NCBI GenBank assembly: GCA_934725085.1 | Contig: CAKVAL010000002.1 | Span: forward strand, 1 to 64,000 | DNA from: an uncultured Erysipelotrichaceae bacterium | GTDB lineage: Bacteria; Bacillota_I; Bacilli_A; Erysipelotrichales; Erysipelotrichaceae | DNA length: 64,000 bases | Reading direction: 5' to 3' | Shown here: one piece after another, positions 44,681 through 53,210 of the stretch | Layout of the letters: each line of letters starts with the position of its first letter | How positions within the stretch are numbered: the first letter of the stretch is position 1 | Program-made: the position numbers and the translations under genes | Notes under the pieces: generated by a model | Databases searched by the model: none | Seen by the model: the letters and a program-made list of their open reading frames with translations, nothing else | Told to the model about the DNA's origin: nothing

Positions 44681-47278
44681 ATGGAAATGAGTACAGTTAA
44701 CAAAATATTAGAATACTTAAATCAACAAAGAGTTAATCTTGATAATTTGGATGATTTTACTACGGTTAGTATTTCAGAGAAGCTTATTTTATCAAGAACT
44801 TCAACTTCTGAATATTTAAATTCATTAGTTAAAGATGAAAAAGCTGTAAGAATTAAATCAAGACCAGTTTATTATCTTCCTGTAAATAAACTAGAGGAAA
44901 TATATAACTTAAAAATTGATGAATTTGAGTTTCTGTCTATTGAAGCATTTAAAAGATATCTTGATACAAATGCAAATTATATTAAGGATTTTGACTATGC
45001 GATTGGATGTAATGGCAGTTTGATGATGCCTATATCTTCTTTAAAGTCAGCTATTTCTTATCCAACACCCTTGCCTGTTATTATTTTTGGTAAAAAAGGG
45101 ACAGGAAAGAAATATTTAGCTAAGTTAGCTTTGGAATATCTTAAGAATAATAATCTTTGTGACAGGAAGTCAAAGTTTGTTTACTGTGATTTATCTAAAG
45201 AAAATTTTGAAGATGTTTTGATTGAAATAAAAAGGAATGAAAAACAATTTCAAACAGGATTAATTTATTTAAATAATGTTTCGTCTTTATCTTTAAGCCA
45301 ACAAAAGGAATTGGCATTAATAATTGGAACTATCGAGAAAATAAAGATTATCGTATCCTCTGAGTTAGATGCTGATTATCTTGAACCAGAATTTTTATTT
45401 GAAGTTCCGGTAAGAATAAATCTTCCGATATTTGTTGATAGATCTGAAGATGAAAAGAAACAATTTGTTACTGGTTTGTTTAGAGAAGAAGAAAAGAAAC
45501 TAAATAATACTTTTTTGATTTCAAGAAATTTATTAAACACCTTAGTTAGAATAGATTACTCTAATAATTTAGATGATTTAAGAAAAACTATCGTTGCTGT
45601 TTGTGCAAATGCTTATGATAGAAAAGCAAACCCAATAGAGATTAATGTTAAACATTTACCATTAGAATTTTATAACTATATCACTTTTGTAAATAAAGAT
45701 GAACTTATTACTTTAGACATGTACGAAGCATCTTCGTTTTGTGACAACGTTATTAACCATATGAATTTGTTGTTGAACTACAATAAAGAGTTTGGTGATG
45801 TTAAAGATTATGATGGCACTCGTAGCATTATGCGTCAGTTCTATGAAATGCTTGAAAAAACCGATTTGTATTCAGATGAGAAAATACAATTGTATGAAAG
45901 AACACTTAGCGTGCTTATCAATGGTTTAGAACAAAATAGAGGAATAAATCTACCTCTCAATAGCATTCATGTTGTTGCTAGATTATTAATTTTGGAAGAA
46001 AATTCAAGATCTCAACTTGCTAGATGGCAAAATGGGGTTCGCGAATCTTTGAGAAACCTATTTGAAGATATTAAAGCAAACCTGATAAATGAATTTATTT
46101 TGGAGGAAAAAATAGCGAACGGAGTTCAAAATACATTAAATATACAGTTATCTATAGTTTCTAAAATAATTATTGCGTTAAATATTCATTATTTTAATTC
46201 AAACATTAAAAATCAAAAGACAACTGGAGTTATTTTATCTCATGGAATTTCAACCGCCTCATCGATTGCGATTGCAGTTAATACTTTATTAGAATCTCAA
46301 GTTTTTGAAGCTATTGATATGTCACTTGATACTACGGTTGATGAAGTGGCCAATAGAATGAATTTGTTTGTTAGAAATAATCCATATTTAACCGATATTG
46401 TTCTTTTGGTTGATATGGGTTCGTTAGAAAAATTAGATACACTGATTGAAAATAGAATCAATATTGGAATTATAAATAATGTTTCAACCGCCATAGCTCT
46501 TAATGTAGGAAGCATGATTCTTCAAGAAAGAGAATTGGAAGAAATTCTTAAAAAGGCAGTTATTGAATCAGCTTGTCATTATAAATTGATTCATTCAAAA
46601 CAATATGAAAGAGCGATTATATTTGCTAGTGATACTGGTGTTCAAATATCTGAAAGATTAGTTGCTTTATTTAAGAAGTCTTTGCCTAAGAAAATCGATT
46701 TGGTTATGGTTGCTTATGATTATAAACAACTTAAAGAAATTAAAACCGAAGATGCTATTTTTCAAAAATATGATGTCGCACTGCTAATTTCTTCTAAGGG
46801 AATCGACATTGGCAATGTTGAAAATATTTCTCTTGAAGAAGTAATGAGCTTTGAGAAAAATGATGTTTTAAGAAAAGTGCTTGGAGATTATTTGAATGAA
46901 GAAGAGTTAGATTTATTTGAGACAAAACTTTTGAAGAATTTTACTTTAGAGTCAATTGTAAATAATTTAACAATTCTTAATCCAACTCGCTTGTTAGATG
47001 ATGTTTCTATTTCGATTAATAATTTGCAACAAAGTTTGGGCCATCGTTTTAAGCCAAATACTGTAATAGGTATTTCTATGCATGTTTGCTTTATGATTGA
47101 AAGACTTATGACTCATAGTGAAATACAAGAATCTGGCGAAGAAAGGGAATTTGAAAATAATGAAAAGGAATTTATTTCAAATGTTAACAGATCTTTTGAA
47201 AGAATATATTTTACTTATAACATTAAAATTCCAACTTCAGAAATGATTTATTTATTTGATTATATAAAGAATGATTAG
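44681..47278 (+). CDS. LevR/ManR-type PTS-regulated transcriptional regulator
   Basis: A protein of 865 aa. Domains in order are an N-terminal winged helix (residues about 1-60), a AAA+-like domain (about 110-340), PRD1 (about 350-460), a mannose-type EIIA domain with LSHGISTASS (about 520-640), an EIIB-like part, and C-terminal PRD2 (about 760-865). The AAA+ domain is degenerate: Walker A is GKKGTGKK, and the GAFTGA loop that contacts sigma-54 is missing. It therefore probably does not act as a classic sigma-54 activator. PTS phosphorylation of PRD and EIIA His residues should set its activity toward the operon behind it. The ATG with Shine-Dalgarno AAAGGAG is chosen over a GTG at 44591. Confidence 0.83.
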   Translation: MEMSTVNKILEYLNQQRVNLDNLDDFTTVSISEKLILSRTSTSEYLNSLVKDEKAVRIKSRPVYYLPVNKLEEIYNLKIDEFEFLSIEAFKRYLDTNANYIKDFDYAIGCNGSLMMPISSLKSAISYPTPLPVIIFGKKGTGKKYLAKLALEYLKNNNLCDRKSKFVYCDLSKENFEDVLIEIKRNEKQFQTGLIYLNNVSSLSLSQQKELALIIGTIEKIKIIVSSELDADYLEPEFLFEVPVRINLPIFVDRSEDEKKQFVTGLFREEEKKLNNTFLISRNLLNTLVRIDYSNNLDDLRKTIVAVCANAYDRKANPIEINVKHLPLEFYNYITFVNKDELITLDMYEASSFCDNVINHMNLLLNYNKEFGDVKDYDGTRSIMRQFYEMLEKTDLYSDEKIQLYERTLSVLINGLEQNRGINLPLNSIHVVARLLILEENSRSQLARWQNGVRESLRNLFEDIKANLINEFILEEKIANGVQNTLNIQLSIVSKIIIALNIHYFNSNIKNQKTTGVILSHGISTASSIAIAVNTLLESQVFEAIDMSLDTTVDEVANRMNLFVRNNPYLTDIVLLVDMGSLEKLDTLIENRINIGIINNVSTAIALNVGSMILQERELEEILKKAVIESACHYKLIHSKQYERAIIFASDTGVQISERLVALFKKSLPKKIDLVMVAYDYKQLKEIKTEDAIFQKYDVALLISSKGIDIGNVENISLEEVMSFEKNDVLRKVLGDYLNEEELDLFETKLLKNFTLESIVNNLTILNPTRLLDDVSISINNLQQSLGHRFKPNTVIGISMHVCFMIERLMTHSEIQESGEEREFENNEKEFISNVNRSFERIYFTYNIKIPTSEMIYLFDYIKND

Positions 47279-47289
47279 GAGGGTTATAT

Positions 47290-47706
47290 ATGATTAGATA
47301 TTTATTTGCTTCACACGGTCCTTTGGCTTCTGGGATGGCTGAAAGTGTGACATTTATAGCAGGAAAGGATAAACACATTGATACGATTTGCGCTTATATG
47401 GATCCTGGTGTTGCCTTAGTGCAACAAATTGAAGATATTTTTAATACTTATGATTCTAATGATGAAATTATTGTCTTAACAGATTTATATGGTGGTTCCG
47501 TTAATAACGAGTTTATAAATCTTCTTCAAAAAAGAAAATTTTATTTAGTAGCTGGAATGTCAATGGCGTTAGCTATTCAAATGTTAATGACTTTAGATGA
47601 GAATGATTTAGAAACTGGAATTAAAAATGCTGTTAATGAAGGAAAATCGTCTGTGATTTATTGCAACGATCTTATAAAGAAAGATAACGTAGAGGAAGAT
47701 TTTTAA
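47290..47706 (+). CDS. PTS mannose-family EIIA component
   Basis: A 138-aa cytosolic phosphocarrier. The phospho-His is His9 in FASHGPLASGM. IVLTDLYGGSVNNE is the family's central motif. It takes phosphate from HPr and passes it to the EIIB encoded at 48536. Shine-Dalgarno AGGAGG. It shares a base with the next gene start, within a nine-gene unit. Confidence 0.92.
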   Translation: MIRYLFASHGPLASGMAESVTFIAGKDKHIDTICAYMDPGVALVQQIEDIFNTYDSNDEIIVLTDLYGGSVNNEFINLLQKRKFYLVAGMSMALAIQMLMTLDENDLETGIKNAVNEGKSSVIYCNDLIKKDNVEEDF

Positions 47707-48521
47707 TGGAACTATATCCTATGAACATTAATTATCGTTATTATGATTTGGAATATTTTTTTAAAACTTGTAATAACGAAAACTGTAGAAATGTAGAACT
47801 ATGGTTATGTCCGCAACACTTTTTGGTAAATGCTCAATATATGCAAGACACTGATTTGTTATTGAATTTAATGAATAAATATAACATTAAAGTTCAGGTC
47901 GTATGTGGTGAACAAAATAATCCTAAGCCAAATAATATTGCTGCTAGAAGTTCATTCTTAATTGAAAATACTTATAAGTATTTTTGTAAAGTAGTAGATC
48001 TTGCTAGTCAAATAGGAGCAAAGATGATTTTGGTTACACCTGGTTGGAATTATTATGATGAAAACCCTGATGTTGCTAGGGAAAGGTCAATTTTAATGTT
48101 AAGAAGAATTGCTGATTATGCAAAGGATAAGAATATCAAATTAGCGATGGAAACTATTTGGTCTAAATCATCTCTTGTTGCTAATACGATTTCAAAAGCT
48201 AAAGAAATACTTGAAGGGGTAAATAGAGACAATTTTGGTTTAACTATTGATTTTGGAGCAATGCATTATGCTGAAGAAACGTTAAAAGATTGGTTTGAAA
48301 CATTTCCGGGAAAAATATGGCACATTCATTTTGTTGATGGGAAGCCGACCGGCCATATGCCTTGGGGTTATGGAGATTTGAACATGAGTGAATATGTTTC
48401 TTCTTTAAAGAAATATGGCTATTCAGGAGGATTGTCTTTGGAATATGTTGATCCAATTTCGTTTATGGAGCCTGAAAAATATTTAAAAAGTACAAAAGAG
48501 CTATTTAATAGCTGCATATAG
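47706..48521 (+). CDS. Sugar-phosphate isomerase/epimerase (xylose-isomerase-like TIM barrel)
   Basis: A 271-aa AP_endonuc_2/xylose isomerase-like TIM barrel. Metal ligands of this family fit Glu in KLAMETIWSKSS, Asp in FGLTIDFGAMHY, His in IWHIHFVDGKPTGH, and Glu near LSLEYVD. Relatives are D-tagatose/psicose 3-epimerase, UlaE and fructoselysine 3-epimerase FrlC. Set inside the PTS operon, it probably epimerises the imported ketose phosphate, perhaps to fructose 6-phosphate. The exact sugar is not readable. Confidence 0.78.
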   Translation: MELYPMNINYRYYDLEYFFKTCNNENCRNVELWLCPQHFLVNAQYMQDTDLLLNLMNKYNIKVQVVCGEQNNPKPNNIAARSSFLIENTYKYFCKVVDLASQIGAKMILVTPGWNYYDENPDVARERSILMLRRIADYAKDKNIKLAMETIWSKSSLVANTISKAKEILEGVNRDNFGLTIDFGAMHYAEETLKDWFETFPGKIWHIHFVDGKPTGHMPWGYGDLNMSEYVSSLKKYGYSGGLSLEYVDPISFMEPEKYLKSTKELFNSCI

Positions 48522-48535
48522 AAAGGAGGAAGAAA

Positions 48536-49015
48536 ATGATAAAACTTTGTAGAGTTGATCACAGATTATTACATGGGCAAGTAGCTTTCACGTGGTGTAA
48601 TTCGGTTAATGCTGATTGTATTTTGATTGCTTCTGATGAAGTTGCATCAGATGAAATTCGTATGACAACGATGAGGCTAGCAAAGCCAACAGGAGTCAAA
48701 CTGGTAATTAAAGACATGAAAGATTCTATTAGTGCACTAAATTCTGGTGTAACTGATAAGTACAATCTTCTTATTGTCGTTGGTAATGTTGCTGATGCTT
48801 ACAAATTAGCAACTGAATGTTCTTCAAGAATCAAATCAATTAACTTAGGCGGAACTATGAAGAAAGAAGACACCGTCAAATCATTTGGACCTGCAGTTCA
48901 TTTGAATAGTGATGAATTAAATTTGCTTAAGAAGTTAGTGGATGATGGATGTGAAATTGAAGTACGTCAGACCGCTAAAGATAAAAAACTTGTAATCGAA
49001 AAGGCTGATCTATAG
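48536..49015 (+). CDS. PTS mannose/sorbose-family EIIB component
   Basis: A 159-aa cytosolic phosphocarrier. The phospho-His is His14 in VDHRLLHGQVAFTW, the standard EIIB motif. It passes phosphate to the sugar carried by EIIC/EIID. Strong Shine-Dalgarno AAAGGAGG. Confidence 0.93.
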   Translation: MIKLCRVDHRLLHGQVAFTWCNSVNADCILIASDEVASDEIRMTTMRLAKPTGVKLVIKDMKDSISALNSGVTDKYNLLIVVGNVADAYKLATECSSRIKSINLGGTMKKEDTVKSFGPAVHLNSDELNLLKKLVDDGCEIEVRQTAKDKKLVIEKADL

Positions 49016-49031
49016 TAAAGGAGGATAAACT

Positions 49032-49802
49032 ATGATACAAGCATTACTTGTTGGTCTTATTGTATTTATTGGTAAGGCTGACTATTTTGTGGGAACCGCA
49101 AATTTAGGTAGACCACTCGTACTTGGTGCACTTGTTGGTATTGTGTTAGGAGATGTAAAGACAGGTGTTATGTTGGGCTTTGAACTTGAATTGGTATTCA
49201 TGGGCATGCAAGCCATTGGCGCTTCTATACCGCCTGATATGATTATTGGTTCGGTTTTAGGTACTGCGTTTGCTATTTCAACAGGTTCTGGTGTTGAAAC
49301 AGCGATCACAATTGCAATGCCTGCCGCAATGTTGTCTGCAATCGTTGTTAACTTATTCTATGGTGTTATTACTCCATTAATGGCTAAAATGGCAGACCGC
49401 TATGCGGAAGAAGATAATGATAAGGGAATAGAACTAGTTTTCTTATCAAATGGTTTCTTGTTTGATTTATCATTCGCTATTATTGCGTTTGTTTGTTTCT
49501 TGTTTGGTGGCGATGCAGTTACTGCACTTCTAAAAGCAATTCCTTCATGGTTAACTTCTGGAATTGGAATTGCTGCAGGTATCTTGCCGGCTGTCGGTTT
49601 TGCTCAATTGATTTCAATGATTTCAAACAAACAAATCGCTGTATTCTTCTTCTTTGGTTTCTTACTAAGTGCATATTTAGGTATTCCGGTATTAGGAATC
49701 GTATGTTTCTCAATCGTGCTAGTTGGTGTTTTGATGATGGCTCATTTATTCGCACCAGCTACTAATAATGTTGTAAAAGGAGATGATGATAATGAATTCT
49801 AA
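49032..49802 (+). CDS. PTS mannose/sorbose-family EIIC component
   Basis: A 256-aa membrane permease subunit with about seven to eight hydrophobic segments. The start MIQALLVGLIVFIGKADYF and LGFELELVFMGMQAIGAS are typical of mannose-family EIIC. It forms the sugar channel together with EIID, which starts inside its last codons. Confidence 0.93.
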   Translation: MIQALLVGLIVFIGKADYFVGTANLGRPLVLGALVGIVLGDVKTGVMLGFELELVFMGMQAIGASIPPDMIIGSVLGTAFAISTGSGVETAITIAMPAAMLSAIVVNLFYGVITPLMAKMADRYAEEDNDKGIELVFLSNGFLFDLSFAIIAFVCFLFGGDAVTALLKAIPSWLTSGIGIAAGILPAVGFAQLISMISNKQIAVFFFFGFLLSAYLGIPVLGIVCFSIVLVGVLMMAHLFAPATNNVVKGDDDNEF

Positions 49803-50601
49803 CAAATTAACAAAGAAAGAACTTAGAAGTGGGTTCTGGAGATCATTCACAACTTCACATGCTTGGCATTTTGAACGTCAACAACACATGTCATTCTGTT
49901 ATTCAATGATTCCTGCTATTAAGAAATTATATGATAACAAGGAAGATCGTATTGCTGCATATAAGAGACATTTAGAATTCTATAATTGCCAAGCAACAAT
50001 GCATCCTTTAATTTTCGGTATTTCAGCTGCTATGGAAGAAGAAAATGCCAATAATGATAATTTTGATACAGAATCAATTTCGGCTATGAAAGTTGCATTA
50101 ATGGGTCCTTTGGCTGGTATTGGTGATTCATTGATTGGTGGTACACTTCGTATTATTGCAACCGGTATTGCGGCTGGGTTATGTGCTGCAGGATCTCTTG
50201 CTGGACCTATTTTGTTCTTAGCAATTTATAATATTCCAACAATTGCTTTACGTTATTTTGGTGTAAAGTATGGATACAAATTTGGAAATACAATTATTTC
50301 TAAAGCCGCTGATTCAGATACAATGCGTAAGATTACAACTGCATTAGGAATAGTTGGCTTGATGGTAATTGGAGCAATGTGTGCTACTAACATTAGTGTT
50401 ACAACACCTATTGCCTTTAATATTTCAGGTGTAGCTTTCTCATTACAAGATACATTTGATTCGATTTTCCCTAGACTACTTCCACTTGTAACTATTGGTA
50501 TATTCTATGGATTAAATAAAAAGCATGTTAATGTATTGGCTCAAATAATAATTATTATGATTGCTGGTATTGTGCTTGGTGCGTTAAAAATTCTTGGTTA
50601 A
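49792..50601 (+). CDS. PTS mannose/sorbose-family EIID component
   Basis: A 269-aa membrane subunit. Family marks are FWRSFTTSHAWHFERQQHM near the start, MEEENAN, and MGPLAGIGDSLIGGT (the EIID signature). C-terminal hydrophobic segments anchor it. Two upstream in-frame ATGs exist (49783, 49786); 49792 is chosen because AAAGGAG then lies 9 nt away. It overlaps EIIC by 11 nt, so the two are translated together. Confidence 0.93.
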   Translation: MNSNKLTKKELRSGFWRSFTTSHAWHFERQQHMSFCYSMIPAIKKLYDNKEDRIAAYKRHLEFYNCQATMHPLIFGISAAMEEENANNDNFDTESISAMKVALMGPLAGIGDSLIGGTLRIIATGIAAGLCAAGSLAGPILFLAIYNIPTIALRYFGVKYGYKFGNTIISKAADSDTMRKITTALGIVGLMVIGAMCATNISVTTPIAFNISGVAFSLQDTFDSIFPRLLPLVTIGIFYGLNKKHVNVLAQIIIIMIAGIVLGALKILG

Positions 50602-50619
50602 TTAAAGGAGATTAATAAT

Positions 50620-51321
50620 ATGGTTGAATATTGTTTAGATACAGGCGATTTGGAGATGGTGAAAAAGTGTGTTGGCGTTTATCCGCTAGCATGCTTCTCA
50701 ATGAACCCATCTATAGCCGTTAATTGTCTTAAAGGTACAGGTAAAACATTTTTAGAGAATGCCAATCAAATCCGTGAAGTAATTGGACTAGATACACCTT
50801 TTTATCTTGAAGCTATGGGTGATACTGCTGAAGAAATGATTGAAGATGCACGTGCCGTTAGGGCAAAGGTACCTGGTAACACATTGGTAAAAATTCCTGC
50901 TTGTCCTGAAGGCTTAAAGGCTATTGCTGCTTTAAAGAAGGAAGGAATTTACTGTTCATGTACAGCTATTTATGATTTTAACCAGGCTATGCTAGCTGCA
51001 GAAGCTGGAGCTATTTGTGCTGCTGTATATGTTTCAAGAATCGATAAAAACGGTGGTGATGGCATTGAAACTGTTGCTAAGATTGCTAAGGCATTTAAGA
51101 TGCATGGTATTACAGACTGTAAAGTTTGTGCAGCTTCTTTAAAAACACCTCTTGCGATTGAACAGGCTATTTTGGCTGGAGCAGAAAACGTGACTGTCGA
51201 TCTTCCTATGTTGGAAGCTTTGATTACTCATCCTATGACACCTAATACTTTAGATACTTTTAAGTCAGACTGGGAAGGATTGTTTGGAAAAGGTGTACGT
51301 ATAGCTAATATGGATAAATAA
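50620..51321 (+). CDS. Fructose-6-phosphate aldolase-like transaldolase (copy 1)
   Basis: A 233-aa FSA/TalC-family aldolase, slightly longer than the 220 aa of E. coli FSA. The Schiff-base Lys is Lys91 in NTLVKIPA. Asp7 in EYCLDTGD matches the catalytic-site Asp6 of FSA, and VSRIDKNGGDGI matches VNRIDAQGGSGI. It would split fructose 6-phosphate into dihydroxyacetone and glyceraldehyde 3-phosphate, or act on a related ketose phosphate. It is followed by a close paralogue. Confidence 0.88.
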   Translation: MVEYCLDTGDLEMVKKCVGVYPLACFSMNPSIAVNCLKGTGKTFLENANQIREVIGLDTPFYLEAMGDTAEEMIEDARAVRAKVPGNTLVKIPACPEGLKAIAALKKEGIYCSCTAIYDFNQAMLAAEAGAICAAVYVSRIDKNGGDGIETVAKIAKAFKMHGITDCKVCAASLKTPLAIEQAILAGAENVTVDLPMLEALITHPMTPNTLDTFKSDWEGLFGKGVRIANMDK

Positions 51322-51323
51322 AA

Positions 51324-51935
51324 ATGGAATATTGTCTTGTAACTTACAATTTAGAAATGGTTAAAAAAGCTATAGAATATTTCCCTGTTAATTGTTTCGC
51401 AATGAATCCTAGTATCGCTGCTAAAGATTTAAAAAATAGTAATACATCATTTTTGGAAGCAAGTAAAAAATATAGAGAAATAATCAAGGATGATATGCCA
51501 TTGTATATAGAAGTTATGGGCGACACTTCTGAGGAAATGATAGAAGATGCAAGAAGAATCATAAGGGAAGTACCAGGCAATACTTTGGTTAAAATACCCG
51601 CAACAAGTGAAGGCCTTGTTGCTATAAGAAAACTTAAGAATGAGGGTATACGTTCTTCTTGCACGGCTATCTTTGATTTAAAGCAAGCTTTATTGGCTTC
51701 TGAAGCTGGAGCTGTATGTGTAGCTGTTTATGTGTCAAGACTAGATAAAAACGGTTATGATGGCATTTCGGTTGTTAAGCAAATCAGTGATGCTTTTAAA
51801 TTAAGAAACATTGACACCATGGTTTGTGCAGCGTCGTTAAAAACATCTTTAGATGTGGAAAGGGCTATCCTTGCCGGTGCACAAAATGTAACTGTTGACT
51901 ATGAAATGTTAGAAAAAATGATTGGACATTTTTAG
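51324..51935 (+). CDS. Fructose-6-phosphate aldolase-like transaldolase (copy 2, altered site)
   Basis: A 203-aa paralogue of the gene before it, 2 nt downstream. The Schiff-base Lys is kept (Lys90 in NTLVKIPA), but the N-terminal active-site Asp is Val (EYCLVTYN instead of EYCLDTGD). The last about 30 residues of copy 1 are missing; in FSA the C-terminal helix packs on a neighbouring subunit. It may have a different substrate, form mixed decamers with copy 1, or be losing function. Confidence 0.85.
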   Translation: MEYCLVTYNLEMVKKAIEYFPVNCFAMNPSIAAKDLKNSNTSFLEASKKYREIIKDDMPLYIEVMGDTSEEMIEDARRIIREVPGNTLVKIPATSEGLVAIRKLKNEGIRSSCTAIFDLKQALLASEAGAVCVAVYVSRLDKNGYDGISVVKQISDAFKLRNIDTMVCAASLKTSLDVERAILAGAQNVTVDYEMLEKMIGHF

Positions 51936-51947
51936 AAGGAGAAAAGA

Positions 51948-53051
51948 ATGAGGATTTGGGGTTCACCTGGCCATTATATACAAGGTGCTGGGGTTATTGA
52001 AAAATTACATGAATATGCGAATAGTTTTGGAAATACTCATCTATATATTGTTGATGAATTTCTAATAAATATGTTTGATGAAAAGGTTGCCAAGTCGTAT
52101 AGAAATCAAAACGAATATGAATGCATATCTTTTTCTGGTGTAATTTCACATAAGAATATTGATGAAACAATGAATAAGTGTAAAAGTTCTGATGTTGTGA
52201 TTGGCATTGGTGGAGGCAAAACAATAGATGTTGCCAAAATGGTTGCTAAACAAATGAACGCAAGGCTGATTGTTTGCCCTACTATTGCTTCTTGTGATGC
52301 TCCTACTAGTGCTATGTCTATTTTATATTCTGATGAGGGTGAAATGAACGAGATAGTTATACACCATTACCATCCAGATTTAGTGCTAGTTGATACCGCC
52401 GTAATCATCAATGCTCCTGTTCAATTTTTAACAGCAGGCATCGGAGATGCATTATCAACATATTATGAAGGTCTTTCAAATGAAAGAAAAGGTCATCCAA
52501 ACTATATTTGGTGTGATTCTGAAATCGGAATGTCTACTCTTTCTGCTAGAGCAATCGCGAAAGCATGTATGGACACTTTATATCATGATGGTCTAATGGC
52601 TCTAGAATGTGCTAAAAACAAAATAATATCTCCTCAATTTGAAAACGTTGTGGAAGCAAATATTCTTATGAGTGGAATTGGTTTTGAGAATGTTGGCTGT
52701 TCGGTGGCCCATGCGATAGGTAATGCTTTTACCGCGATTCCTGAAGGTGAAAAAAAGAGCCATGGTGAAAGGGTTGGCTTCGGTACTTTGTCGTTGTTGA
52801 TTGCTGAAGAATATTCAAATGAAGAAATAGAAAAAGCATTTAATTTTTGTATTGAATGTGGAATTCCTACAACTTTAGAAGACTTAGGCATAGACAATGA
52901 TATCGAAAAGCTAAGCATAATTGCTAAGTCATCATTAACTGCATCTTCTTGGGAAGCTAGCACTTATGTGGCTAATGAAGAATCCATAATTAATCTTATT
53001 AGAGCGACCGATTGCTTGGGAAGATACTATAAAAATAAACACACAATTTAA
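51948..53051 (+). CDS. GldA-like glycerol dehydrogenase (iron-type alcohol dehydrogenase)
   Basis: A 367-aa NAD-dependent enzyme of the GldA family. It has an N-terminal Rossmann part with DVVIGIGGGKTIDVAKMVA (about residue 85) and CPTIASCDAPTSAMS, then a metal-binding helical part with GIGDALSTYYE (Asp), VAHAIGNAF (His) and KSHGERVGFG (His). It would interconvert dihydroxyacetone and glycerol, so it matches the product of the aldolases before it. E. coli has a comparable gldA-fsaB(talC)-ptsA cluster. It is the last gene of the operon. Confidence 0.88.
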   Translation: MRIWGSPGHYIQGAGVIEKLHEYANSFGNTHLYIVDEFLINMFDEKVAKSYRNQNEYECISFSGVISHKNIDETMNKCKSSDVVIGIGGGKTIDVAKMVAKQMNARLIVCPTIASCDAPTSAMSILYSDEGEMNEIVIHHYHPDLVLVDTAVIINAPVQFLTAGIGDALSTYYEGLSNERKGHPNYIWCDSEIGMSTLSARAIAKACMDTLYHDGLMALECAKNKIISPQFENVVEANILMSGIGFENVGCSVAHAIGNAFTAIPEGEKKSHGERVGFGTLSLLIAEEYSNEEIEKAFNFCIECGIPTTLEDLGIDNDIEKLSIIAKSSLTASSWEASTYVANEESIINLIRATDCLGRYYKNKHTI

Positions 53052-53073
53052 CATAATTGAAACATATTTTGTT

Positions 53074-53210
53074 GATAGTGTTTGTTTAATATATAGATGT
53101 AAGGAGAAGATCCTTACATATAATAAAGTATCCACTTCCCCTATAATAAAGATACTTAATAAATGTCCCCTAACAAAAAATATGAAGAAGTCCTTAAGTG
53201 GACTTTTTCA
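53074..53210 (+). ncRNA. Small-RNA candidate, copy 2 (downstream of the PTS operon)
   Basis: Homologue of 44388-44488 in the same orientation. It has GATAGTGTTTGTTTAATATATA, then a perfect 9-bp hairpin ATGTAAGGA/TCCTTACAT (53097-53119), two C-rich single-stranded motifs (CTTCCCCTA about 53135; TCCCCTAA about 53166), an A-rich stretch and the terminator AAGTCC/GGACTT (53188-53205) plus T tract. It is longer than copy 1 by an insert carrying the extra C-rich motif. The terminator overlaps the 3' end of the convergent methyltransferase gene. Confidence 0.68.

Noticed and set aside
44681..47278. Sigma-54 promoter control of the PTS operon
   Set aside because: I found no clear TGGCAC-N5-TTGC sequence before 44681 or 47290, and the regulator lacks GAFTGA.
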